The position numbers were made by a program, and so were the translations under genes. Shown here piece by piece: positions 1 to 6,325 of a stretch of 15,151 nucleotides of DNA. Source of the DNA: Prevotella sp. UBA1378 (lineage in GTDB: Bacteria; Bacteroidota; Bacteroidia; Bacteroidales; Bacteroidaceae); the NCBI GenBank assembly GCA_002305505.1, contig DBRC01000056.1:1-15151 (forward strand), in the 5' to 3' direction. The notes under the pieces are model-generated. The model was not told the origin of the DNA and did not search any database. It saw only the letters and a list, made by a program, of their open reading frames with translations. Numbering within the stretch: position 1 is the first letter of the stretch; every line of letters starts with the position of its first letter.

Positions 1-5
1 TGATT

Positions 6-266
6 TTATCCCGAACTCAGGTTTATAGGGTTCTTGTCGAATACCTGTACTCCGTAAGTATATCGTCCATTGTATTGGTCGTCTACTTTCACCGTCAGCG
101 CTACTTTCTGCAGGTTTTCCCATGCAAAATCATCAGTTGTGGTGAGCTTCAGCGGATTGTTCCTCGCTGCCTCAGCCTTTGGGTCATAGATTACATCATC
201 GCTACCACACGAAAATAGTGTCGCAACCACGACCATGCCCAGTAATGTAAATACCGTTTTCTTCAT
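6..266 (-). CDS. Short lipoprotein, possibly truncated LruC-type
   Basis: This encodes an 86-residue predicted lipoprotein. I take ATG at 266 as the start; a TTG two codons upstream is a poorer choice. Residues 1-20 form a lipoprotein signal peptide with lipobox LFSC and Cys20. The cysteine is followed by GSDD, an acidic run like that of surface-exported Bacteroidetes lipoproteins. The rest (WENLQKVALTVKVDDQYNGR and the following YTYGVQVFDKNP) resembles, from memory, the start of long LruC-type surface lipoproteins, which continue well beyond this point. Here translation ends within seven residues at TAA. It could be a genuine small protein or the 5' fragment of a longer gene broken by a frameshift. 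Only five bases lie beyond the stop, so the window cannot decide. Confidence 0.55.
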   Translation of the reverse strand: MKKTVFTLLGMVVVATLFSCGSDDVIYDPKAEAARNNPLKLTTTDDFAWENLQKVALTVKVDDQYNGRYTYGVQVFDKNPINLSSG

Positions 267-330
267 CTTCAAAACATCATTTAATTAAACAATTTTTTAT
301 TTCCTCCTTGATATATTCCTTATACATATG

Positions 331-361
331 CAAATATAACTATTTTTCTCTTTCCCACAAT
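331..361 (-). promoter_or_regulatory. Promoter of the short lipoprotein gene
   Basis: On the minus strand there is a -7 box TATATTTG (338-331), a perfect match to the Bacteroidetes consensus TAnnTTTG. An ATTG (361-358) lies 19 bp upstream as the -33 element, which is the expected spacing. The leader to the ATG at 266 would be about 60 nt and contains AAGGAGGA (309-302), too far from the start to be its ribosome binding site. The surrounding 273-474 interval is AT-rich and I see no gene in it. Confidence 0.6.
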
Positions 362-474
362 ATTCATTTGTATTTATTAACACAATATCATCCGTACATA
401 CGTTTGCATTCATTTTCATGTTTTATACATTCCATGTACAGTCTCATGCCCGGGGAACAACAGTCCGCCAACGG

Positions 475-1236
475 CTATTGGTCGGGGTTTTCTTCATATC
501 CTTGATACTCCGGGGCGAGCGCCGACATCACGCTGTCATAGGCCTGATGCATCGTGGCCTGGATGTTCTGTGCCCCTTTCCCTACAGGGTAAATAGGGTG
601 ATGGATGGTGAGGCGGAGCGGATGCCAACGGGCGAAGCGGCAGTCGCGCGTACGGGGCATGATGCGGAACGAACCGTTGATGGTAAGCGGAACCACAGGC
701 AACTGCAGCTCGTCGGCCAGCATGAAAGCGCCTTTCTTGAACACACCCATGTGGCCTGTAAAGGTGCGGGCACCCTCGGGGAATACCACGACACTCATAT
801 TGCCCTGCTCCAGCGTGCGGCGCGCATTGTCGTACGTGGCCTTCACCTTGCCCGGCCCGCGCTTATCAACGAATATCTGGTGCGACTTTCGGCAGGCATA
901 GCCTACGAAAGGCATTTTGCCTAACTGGTATTTCATCATCCACTTGAAATTGCGCCCCAGGAAACCGTATATCAGGAAAATGTCGAAAGCCCCCTGATGG
1001 TTGGCAACGAAGACATACGACTGCCCCGGCTCAAGATGTTCACGCCCCTCCACCGTCACCGGGAGAAGAAAAACGCGCGTAATGACCCAGGCCCACCACC
1101 GGCCGGGATAATACCCCCAGAAATGGCCGTTGCCGAGCGTAGTACCTATCCCCACAACAGCAGCTGTGAGAATCGTGGCCAGCACTGTGACAGGCAATGC
1201 TATGAACAGTTGGTAAACTTTATACAAATGCTTCAT
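475..1236 (-). CDS. plsC: 1-acyl-sn-glycerol-3-phosphate acyltransferase (PlsC family)
   Basis: This is a 253-residue LPLAT-family enzyme. It would acylate lysophosphatidic acid to phosphatidic acid at the cytoplasmic membrane, a step in phospholipid synthesis. An N-terminal hydrophobic segment covers about residues 8-33. The catalytic NHxxxxD box is NHQGAFD at 79-85. The substrate-binding box is FPEGART at 152-158, a variant of the usual FPEGTR, and VPLTINGS follows at about 182-189. Length is normal for the family. Its ATG overlaps the stop of the upstream phosphoesterase as ATGA (1233-1236), so translation is probably coupled. It is the last gene of the five-gene operon. I see no strong intrinsic terminator after it, only a weak five-pair hairpin near 426-438. 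Family assignment is secure; the exact acyl acceptor is inferred. Confidence 0.92.
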   Translation of the reverse strand: MKHLYKVYQLFIALPVTVLATILTAAVVGIGTTLGNGHFWGYYPGRWWAWVITRVFLLPVTVEGREHLEPGQSYVFVANHQGAFDIFLIYGFLGRNFKWMMKYQLGKMPFVGYACRKSHQIFVDKRGPGKVKATYDNARRTLEQGNMSVVVFPEGARTFTGHMGVFKKGAFMLADELQLPVVPLTINGSFRIMPRTRDCRFARWHPLRLTIHHPIYPVGKGAQNIQATMHQAYDSVMSALAPEYQGYEENPDQ

Positions 1237-2393
1237 TTCTTATGTAAAGTGATAACTACTATCTCGCCCGTAACCCCGAAACGGAAAGGGATGAACCCGC
1301 CCAGACCGGTGCTTACGTAAAGGGAACGGCCGCCCTCGGTATACATGCCGCCCCACTCCTTATACACCAGCGCAGCAGGCGACCAGCCGAACAGTTCGAA
1401 CTGCCCGGCATGCGTGTGCCCGCTCAATGTCAGGCGCGAACGTCCGTCGGGCAGAATCTGCCTGCGCCATGCCGTCGGGTCATGTTCGAGCATGATGACG
1501 AAATGCGTGGAATCGATACCCTCCAGTGTCTTCTGCACATTGCCCCGTTTGGGAGCGCGCTTCGACAGGCCGGAGTTTTCCATTCCGGCTATGATAATCG
1601 AGTCATTGCCCCGCACGACCGACCGGTGTTCATTGTTCAACAGAACCCAGCCCATCTGCCGCTGCAGGCAGACGGTCTCGCGGCAGTTGGCTGCCTTTGT
1701 CACCTCGTCAGCATCGAGGTAGGCAGCATAGTCGTGATTGCCCAAAACGGAGTATACGCCGTCTTTCGCCCGCAGCGAACCAAGCAGTTCCATGTGTGGG
1801 TAAAGCTCTTGCGGGTGCATGTTCTGCAAGTCGCCGGCAAACACTATAGCATCGGCCTTCTGGGCATTCATGCTGTCGACAGCCACCCTCAGGATGTCTT
1901 GGCGCGACAGGCCGTAAGTGCCTACGTGGGCATCGCAGAACAGCACGATGCGGTATCCGTCGAAAGCAGGCGGCAGGTATTGTGAGCAATAATCAACGTG
2001 CCTGACGGTGAACTGGCGGAAGCCGGCGGTGGAACCATATATCAGGATATACCAGCATGCCAGCACCAGAAACAAGCCGGCAAGGTTGCCATAGTTTTTA
2101 TTGCTGCGGCACAGACGGCAAATGCCCTGCCCTGCAGCAGAGCAGAGCATATAGAAGAAACGGGGCACCACGACAAGGCCGAACAGGAACAGGTAGGTAT
2201 TGAGCACCCACGTTTCGGCCGGAGCGAAATTCCTCTGCAAAGCCAGCACAGCCGTATATGCCAGCATAACGGCACTGGGGAACAGATGCAGCCAACGGCG
2301 GCCTGCCGTAGGATGCTTGCGCCTGCGCCACGCTGTATACAAGTCGGGAAGTATAATCAGCAATAGAATAGGAAGGATAGCCCGTGATATCAT
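1233..2393 (-). CDS. Membrane-anchored metallophosphoesterase (YkuE/YaeI-like)
   Basis: This encodes a 386-residue calcineurin-like phosphoesterase. The N-terminal ~125 residues are hydrophobic with about four membrane segments (roughly 3-18, 40-55, 64-82, 105-121). The catalytic domain follows with all metal-binding blocks: CDAHVG (D154, H156), AGD (D188), GNHD (218-221), LEHDP (302-306) and GHTHAGQ (325-331). The GHTHAGQ ending and membrane anchor match the YkuE/YaeI branch, some members of which act on lipid-linked substrates such as UDP-diacylglucosamine; the substrate here is unknown. The ATG at 2393-2391 lies one base after the TGA of the upstream gene. A longer reading frame would intrude 66 nt into that gene and puts non-membrane sequence before the first helix, so I prefer the shorter start. 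The 3' end overlaps plsC by four bases, and a lipid-related role would suit that neighbour. Confidence 0.88.
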   Translation of the reverse strand: MISRAILPILLLIILPDLYTAWRRRKHPTAGRRWLHLFPSAVMLAYTAVLALQRNFAPAETWVLNTYLFLFGLVVVPRFFYMLCSAAGQGICRLCRSNKNYGNLAGLFLVLACWYILIYGSTAGFRQFTVRHVDYCSQYLPPAFDGYRIVLFCDAHVGTYGLSRQDILRVAVDSMNAQKADAIVFAGDLQNMHPQELYPHMELLGSLRAKDGVYSVLGNHDYAAYLDADEVTKAANCRETVCLQRQMGWVLLNNEHRSVVRGNDSIIIAGMENSGLSKRAPKRGNVQKTLEGIDSTHFVIMLEHDPTAWRRQILPDGRSRLTLSGHTHAGQFELFGWSPAALVYKEWGGMYTEGGRSLYVSTGLGGFIPFRFGVTGEIVVITLHKK

Positions 2394-2394
2394 C

Positions 2395-3192
2395 TCATTG
2401 CAATATTGAACCAAGAAACTTACGCATGACCGCGACCGGCACGCCACGGCGGCGGGCATAGTCGCACAGCTGGTCGTCGCCGATTTTACCTATAGTGAAA
2501 TAACGCGACTGCGGATGCGACAGCATCAGTCCGCTGACACTGGCATGGGGCTTCATGGCTCCGCTCCCGGTCAGCCGGATTCCGATACCTTTCATATCGA
2601 GCAGCTCGCCGAGCAGGAAATTGATGCTCGTATCGGGCAGCGACGGATATCCCACAGCCGGGCGGATGCCTTGGAATTTCTCCGCATGCAGCTCGCTCAC
2701 CGACAGTTGCTCGCCGGAGGCGTAGCCCCAGTAATGCGTCCGCACCTCCTGGTGCATCTTTTCGGCCGTGGCCTCGGCAAGACGGTCGGCCAGCAGCTGT
2801 ACCATCATCTTTTGATAATCGTCGTGCCCGAAATCGGTTTCCAGTCCGATGTCGACCGTTGCAGCAAACAGGCCTATCCTGTCTTCCAGGCCCGAAGATA
2901 ACGGACGTACGAAATCAGAAAGGCAAAGGGTGGGCGATGCCCGTTGCTGGCGCAGCATCGGCAACCGGTAACCGTTGCCGAGCACGATATCGTCGCCGTC
3001 GCCGTTGGCATTGCATAATTCGAAAACGACATGCGTGGCATAACGCCGGTCCAGCATCTTCAGCATATCCTCGGCCTCAGCCCTCAACTTATGCCTCTCG
3101 GCGGCTGGCCGGCTGCTCATACCCCATGCGTAGTAGAAGTACACCCAGTTGATGTAAGGCGCAACGTCGGCAATGGAATAATCGAGCCTCAT
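2395..3192 (-). CDS. Stand-alone methionine synthase (MetH) reactivation domain
   Basis: This 265-residue protein corresponds to the C-terminal AdoMet-binding reactivation domain of cobalamin-dependent methionine synthase (Met_synt_B12), with no other MetH domains. Signatures are INWVYFYYAWGM at 14-25 (compare YIDWTPFFMTW in E. coli MetH), RPAVGYPSLPD at 177-187 (the AdoMet/cobalamin loop), GAMKPHASVSG at 211-221 and SHPQSRYFTIGKIGDDQ at 225-241, then DYARRRG. In MetH this domain binds S-adenosylmethionine so that oxidised cob(II)alamin can be reductively methylated. A separate protein would presumably act in trans on a MetH lacking the domain; such a split is known in Thermotoga. It overlaps the dihydroorotase stop by ATGA and ends one base before the next ATG. 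The family call is firm; the partner is inferred. Confidence 0.88.
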   Translation of the reverse strand: MRLDYSIADVAPYINWVYFYYAWGMSSRPAAERHKLRAEAEDMLKMLDRRYATHVVFELCNANGDGDDIVLGNGYRLPMLRQQRASPTLCLSDFVRPLSSGLEDRIGLFAATVDIGLETDFGHDDYQKMMVQLLADRLAEATAEKMHQEVRTHYWGYASGEQLSVSELHAEKFQGIRPAVGYPSLPDTSINFLLGELLDMKGIGIRLTGSGAMKPHASVSGLMLSHPQSRYFTIGKIGDDQLCDYARRRGVPVAVMRKFLGSILQ

Positions 3193-4514
3193 GCGTGGCA
3201 GAATTTAAGCTCCTCACCAATGTAACCGCGGCCGGCCACGCCATCCTTATATACCGTATGGCCGTTGCAGAGCGTCCGTTCCACACGCCACCTGTAAGTA
3301 TGCCCCTCCATAGGGCTCCATCCGCATTTACTCTCGATACAGTCTTTCGTCACCAGCCAACCGCTGCCGGGCCTCACAATAACCATGTCGGCCTTATAGC
3401 CCTCACGCAGGAACCCGCGCAGCTGTACACCGAACAGACGGGCCGGATTATGGCACATCAGTTCCACCATGCGCTCTATCGGCAAGACACCCCGGTCGAC
3501 AAGTTCGAGCATTGTGACAAGGGAGAACTGAATCATAGGCATGCCGGATGCCGCCGTGTCACACCCGCCTTGCTTTTGCGTCAGGAGATGCGGGGCATGG
3601 TCGGTGCCAACGGTAGTGATGCGCCCGTCGGTAAGTGCCTGCTGCAAAGCCGCGCGGTCGCCTGCCGTCTTGATGGCAGGGTTCACCTTGATAAGTGCAC
3701 CCAGCCGCCGGTAGTCGGCATCACTGAAATACAGATGCCCGACAACGGCTTCAGCCGTGATACGGGGGTCGGTACCGAAGAACTCCAATTCCCCGGCTGT
3801 GGTGAGGTGTGCCACATGTAAACGGGCTCCATGCTTACGGGCAAGCGTTACGGCCAGCCGCGTCGACTCGTAGCAGGCCTCCGCGCTCCGGATAAGCGGA
3901 TGCAACGCCATACCGGGGAAACCTCCGGCAGCCTTGGCAGCGGCCATATTACGGTTGATGATGCCGGTATCCTCGCAGTGAGCCATAATGGGCAGGTGTG
4001 CCGAACAGAATATGCGTTCCAGTGCCTCACGCCTGTCGACGAGCATATTGCCTGTCGACGAGCCCATGAAGAGCTTGATACCGGGAATGCGGCTTCTGTC
4101 GAGCTGTGGGAAGAGGTCAGCGTTGCTATCAGTGCACCCGAAGAAGAAAGAATAGTTGACGTGGCTCTTCGCTGCTGCCAGCCTGAATTTTTCTTCCAGT
4201 GCTTCGAGCGTCGTAGTCTGCGGCACGGTATTCGGCATGTCGAAGTAGCTCGTCACCCCCCCGGCCGCCGCCGCACGGCTTTCGCTTTCAATATCGGCCT
4301 TCGCGGTAAGTCCGGGTTCGCGGAAATGCACATGGGCATCAATGACACCCGGCAAAACATAGCAGCCCGAAGCATCGATTGTTTCATCAAACGGTGTTTC
4401 AGGCTGCCGGTTGCCTTCAATGATGCCGGTTATCATCCCGTTGTCAACGGTGATGGCGCCCCGATAGCTGCGCCCCTCGTTGACAATCGTTGCATTCGTT
4501 ATGTATGTTCTCAT
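3189..4514 (-). CDS. pyrC: Dihydroorotase, class I
   Basis: This is a 441-residue amidohydrolase that would interconvert N-carbamoyl-L-aspartate and dihydroorotate in pyrimidine synthesis. The metal-binding HVH (61-63) is followed by FREPG (64-68), the class I dihydroorotase signature. MPNT (93-96) is the substrate loop. Further zinc or active-site residues are H179 (MAHCED), H236 (VAHLT) and D305 in GTDHAPH (303-309). These residue numbers match the class I pattern closely, so it looks catalytically competent rather than a PyrC-like pseudo-enzyme. The closest alternatives, allantoinase or dihydropyrimidinase, are less likely given FREPG and MPNT. It starts three bases after the DUF4369 lipoprotein gene and overlaps the MetH-activation gene by ATGA. 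No other pyrimidine gene is nearby, so the operon is functionally mixed. Confidence 0.92.
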   Translation of the reverse strand: MRTYITNATIVNEGRSYRGAITVDNGMITGIIEGNRQPETPFDETIDASGCYVLPGVIDAHVHFREPGLTAKADIESESRAAAAGGVTSYFDMPNTVPQTTTLEALEEKFRLAAAKSHVNYSFFFGCTDSNADLFPQLDRSRIPGIKLFMGSSTGNMLVDRREALERIFCSAHLPIMAHCEDTGIINRNMAAAKAAGGFPGMALHPLIRSAEACYESTRLAVTLARKHGARLHVAHLTTAGELEFFGTDPRITAEAVVGHLYFSDADYRRLGALIKVNPAIKTAGDRAALQQALTDGRITTVGTDHAPHLLTQKQGGCDTAASGMPMIQFSLVTMLELVDRGVLPIERMVELMCHNPARLFGVQLRGFLREGYKADMVIVRPGSGWLVTKDCIESKCGWSPMEGHTYRWRVERTLCNGHTVYKDGVAGRGYIGEELKFCHA

Positions 4515-4517
4515 CTT

Positions 4518-5276
4518 TCATTTATGCGGAGCATTGGTCAGCTGCGGAGCAGGTGGCGCCGGGGGCACCGAGCCGTCGGGCTCCAGCCCCTGCATCCTGG
4601 CCTCATTCTCGGTAGCTGTCCGGTAATAGTCTTTCACATAAGGATTGTTCTTGAATTTATCCGTTGCCTTGCTCATGATGTCTTCTATCTGCGGGGTCAA
4701 TATAGGATACTTATACATGCTGGTTATCATCATGAACACGCCCGGGCCGAGCACGTTATCGAAATTATCGACGATGAAAGTGGTCACCAACCGGTCTTCC
4801 TCCCTTGCTATCTTCTTGGCCTCGACGGCCAGCTGCTCATTGATTTCGGCCTCGTCTATACCATCGAGCAACATCTGGCTCTGCTTGTGCGAGAGTTCCT
4901 GCATCTGATTATCGAGCTGGTTGTGCTTATCGATAAACTTATACAGCTTATCATTGAGCGGCGTACCGCCTACGCTCTGGCTTGCATTGTCTATCTTGAT
5001 GACGATTTCCCCCTGTTCCAGCACAACCGGCATGATGCTCTCATCGTCCATGAACAAATTCACCATGCGCACCGTATCCAACACGCCCGAGAAGTGGAAC
5101 TTACCGTGCACGACATCGCACGAGTCGATACTCTTCAGTTCGTTGTTCTTGATGGCCTTCAGATACAACTTGCTGCCGTCGAGCGACGAAATCGACGAAG
5201 CTCCCTGTACGTTGTATGAGTTGGCACATGACGTGAATGCAGCAATAACTGCCAGCGCGTATAGAATTTTATTCAT
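4518..5276 (-). CDS. DUF4369-type lipoprotein
   Basis: This encodes a 252-residue predicted lipoprotein of unknown function. The first 17 residues are a short signal peptide ending in lipobox FTSC (Cys17). The region after it (GSKLYLKAIKNNELKSIDSC, then VVHGKFHFSG) has the beta-rich pattern of DUF4369. That domain is often found before a thioredoxin domain in Bacteroidetes TlpA-like proteins, but no CxxC thioredoxin motif is present here. The middle (about 105-150) is charged and helical, probably coiled coil. The C terminus is proline-rich (PPAPPAP). I chose ATG 5276 over a reading 31 codons longer because the signal peptide begins there and the promoter box lies between the two. It is the first gene of the five-gene operon, three bases from the dihydroorotase start. 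Confidence 0.8.
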   Translation of the reverse strand: MNKILYALAVIAAFTSCANSYNVQGASSISSLDGSKLYLKAIKNNELKSIDSCDVVHGKFHFSGVLDTVRMVNLFMDDESIMPVVLEQGEIVIKIDNASQSVGGTPLNDKLYKFIDKHNQLDNQMQELSHKQSQMLLDGIDEAEINEQLAVEAKKIAREEDRLVTTFIVDNFDNVLGPGVFMMITSMYKYPILTPQIEDIMSKATDKFKNNPYVKDYYRTATENEARMQGLEPDGSVPPAPPAPQLTNAPHK

Positions 5277-5304
5277 AGACAATTCAGATATGTTACTTTT
5301 CCGG

Positions 5305-5312
5305 CAAATGTA
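5305..5312 (-). promoter_or_regulatory. -7 box of the five-gene operon promoter
   Basis: TACATTTG on the minus strand fits TAnnTTTG exactly and lies 29 nt upstream of the ATG at 5276, giving a leader of about 20 nt. No clean -33 TTTG is seen at the expected distance, only AT-rich sequence. Confidence 0.55.
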
Positions 5313-5371
5313 CAACGATATATTGAGGTATGGAAAAAATTTCATGCTATTTAAAACATTTGCATACACTT

Positions 5372-5776
5372 TTATAGATTTTTTGCCTCTTTCTCCAGTT
5401 CATTGCCTATCCGGTGTGTTGCATAAAGCTGCAAGATTGCCCCTACCAAAAGCATTACCACCCAGTTGTTCCGTATATACTTGATATACAAGAGAAAGTC
5501 GAGGCCGAAGAAATTGGCTTGATTAGCAAACATCAATAAGGCCGAAAGCAGGAAGAACACGTCGCTCACAATCACAATCCTGCGCAAGCGCCGTATCACG
5601 AAGTTGTTCCCGTCATAGCGTTGCTTCATCTGCATCGCCGCGAAAGCCAGCGCCCCGACGGCAAAGGTATAGGGTGCCCACGGCTGCACGAAAATATTAG
5701 CTGCGCTGCCCACAACCATCAATACTGCGCCGAGAAGGAAGATGATATTCTCCGTAAGATTAAGTTCTCTCATCAT
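5372..5776 (-). CDS. Small four-helix membrane protein, unknown function
   Basis: This encodes a 134-residue integral membrane protein that I recognise only as a conserved Bacteroidales hypothetical. Four hydrophobic segments stand out at about 10-30, 36-50, 67-86 and 104-121. Between helices 2 and 3 is a basic loop (RRLRR, 62-66), expected to be cytoplasmic by the positive-inside rule. A charged tail (GNELEKEAKNL) ends the protein. There is no catalytic motif. The start could be either of two adjacent ATGs (5776 or 5773). It follows the FtsB-like gene by 15 bp on the same strand and is probably cotranscribed with it, which hints at but does not show an envelope or division-linked role. Confidence 0.75.
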   Translation of the reverse strand: MMRELNLTENIIFLLGAVLMVVGSAANIFVQPWAPYTFAVGALAFAAMQMKQRYDGNNFVIRRLRRIVIVSDVFFLLSALLMFANQANFFGLDFLLYIKYIRNNWVVMLLVGAILQLYATHRIGNELEKEAKNL

Positions 5777-5791
5777 TGCTTAGCCTGGTTT

Positions 5792-6103
5792 TTATTCATC
5801 GTCGCTCAACACGAATATATCCTCATCGGCTGCTTTCATGAAATACCGCTCACGGGCGATTTTCTCGATGGCCTTGGGGTCGCGGTCGAGCTGGCGTATC
5901 TGCGCTTGGTCGCGTTCGTACTGGCTCTGGTAGCGGCCTATCTCCTTTCGCAGCTCGCCGATTTTCCGACGGTTGCTGAAATGATTCCATACACTATTTT
6001 CGTCGACGAAACCGACAATGACAACAGCAAAAGCTGTCACCACGACGTATTTCAGCATCTTCAATTTCCAGATTCTGTAGAAAGCGGCCTTCAGACGATT
6101 CAT
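5792..6103 (-). CDS. Septum formation initiator family protein (FtsB/DivIC-like)
   Basis: This 103-residue bitopic membrane protein belongs to the FtsB/DivIC family, which forms part of the divisome core with FtsL and FtsQ/DivIB. A short basic cytoplasmic start (residues 1-18) is followed by one transmembrane helix (about 19-33). A periplasmic coiled coil follows (about 43-75, RKIGELRKEIGRYQSQYERD). The conserved family tail is RDPKAIEKIARERYFM (74-89), and the end is acidic. I chose ATG 6103 because a reading 28 codons longer starts upstream of the -7 box at 6125-6132 and adds non-conserved sequence. Length and layout are normal for the family. It is divergent from dnaX and heads a two-gene unit with the small membrane protein. 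Confidence 0.88.
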   Translation of the reverse strand: MNRLKAAFYRIWKLKMLKYVVVTAFAVVIVGFVDENSVWNHFSNRRKIGELRKEIGRYQSQYERDQAQIRQLDRDPKAIEKIARERYFMKAADEDIFVLSDDE

Positions 6104-6124
6104 GTTCTGATTGTAAATTTTCTG

Positions 6125-6132
6125 CAAAGGTA
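6125..6132 (-). promoter_or_regulatory. -7 box of the ftsB-like gene
   Basis: TACCTTTG on the minus strand, followed by CA, is a perfect TAnnTTTG 21 bp upstream of the ATG at 6103. No good -33 match is visible. The same TACCTTTGCA decamer occurs at the dnaX and asnA promoters. Confidence 0.55.
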
Positions 6133-6190
6133 ATAAATTAACTGCAGACTGCCCCTTTTTTGGGGGATAAAAAATATTAAATGCCACGCC

Positions 6191-6223
6191 CCCCGGGAAA
6201 CACAGGCCGAACGGCAGCCGGGG
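6191..6223. repeat. GC-rich nested inverted repeat between divergent promoters
   Basis: CCCCGG (6191-6196) pairs with CCGGGG (6218-6223), enclosing a second small hairpin GCCG-AA-CGGC (6206-6215). It sits in a GC-rich patch (about 6183-6250) between the divergent -7 boxes of the ftsB-like gene and dnaX, in otherwise AT-rich intergenic DNA. It lies upstream of both predicted transcription starts, so a DNA-level role would be more natural than an mRNA one. A second weak inverted repeat (GGCAA 6248-6252, TTGCC 6262-6266) is next to it. Confidence 0.4.
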
Positions 6224-6291
6224 AACTGCGCCGCCAAGGGAGAGGCTGGCAATAAAAATCCTTGCCGCTTCCGATTCTCGATTATTTTGAT

Positions 6292-6299
6292 TACCTTTG
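6292..6299 (+). promoter_or_regulatory. -7 box of dnaX
   Basis: TACCTTTG followed by CA lies 26 bp upstream of the dnaX ATG at 6326, giving a leader of about 20 nt. No convincing -33 element is seen. The box falls inside a longer upstream reading frame of dnaX, which argues for the 6326 start. Confidence 0.6.
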
Positions 6300-6325
6300 C
6301 AACTGCAATTCGAATTTTAATCATT

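Noticed and set aside
302..309. Shine-Dalgarno AAGGAGGA for the short lipoprotein
   Set aside because: It is about 35 nt from the ATG at 266, too far to position a ribosome there. The only starts nearer to it give three-codon frames.
3831..5219. A 462-codon plus-strand open frame opposite dihydroorotase and the DUF4369 lipoprotein
   Set aside because: It spans two genuine genes and the gap between them, has no recognisable motif and no promoter of the local type.
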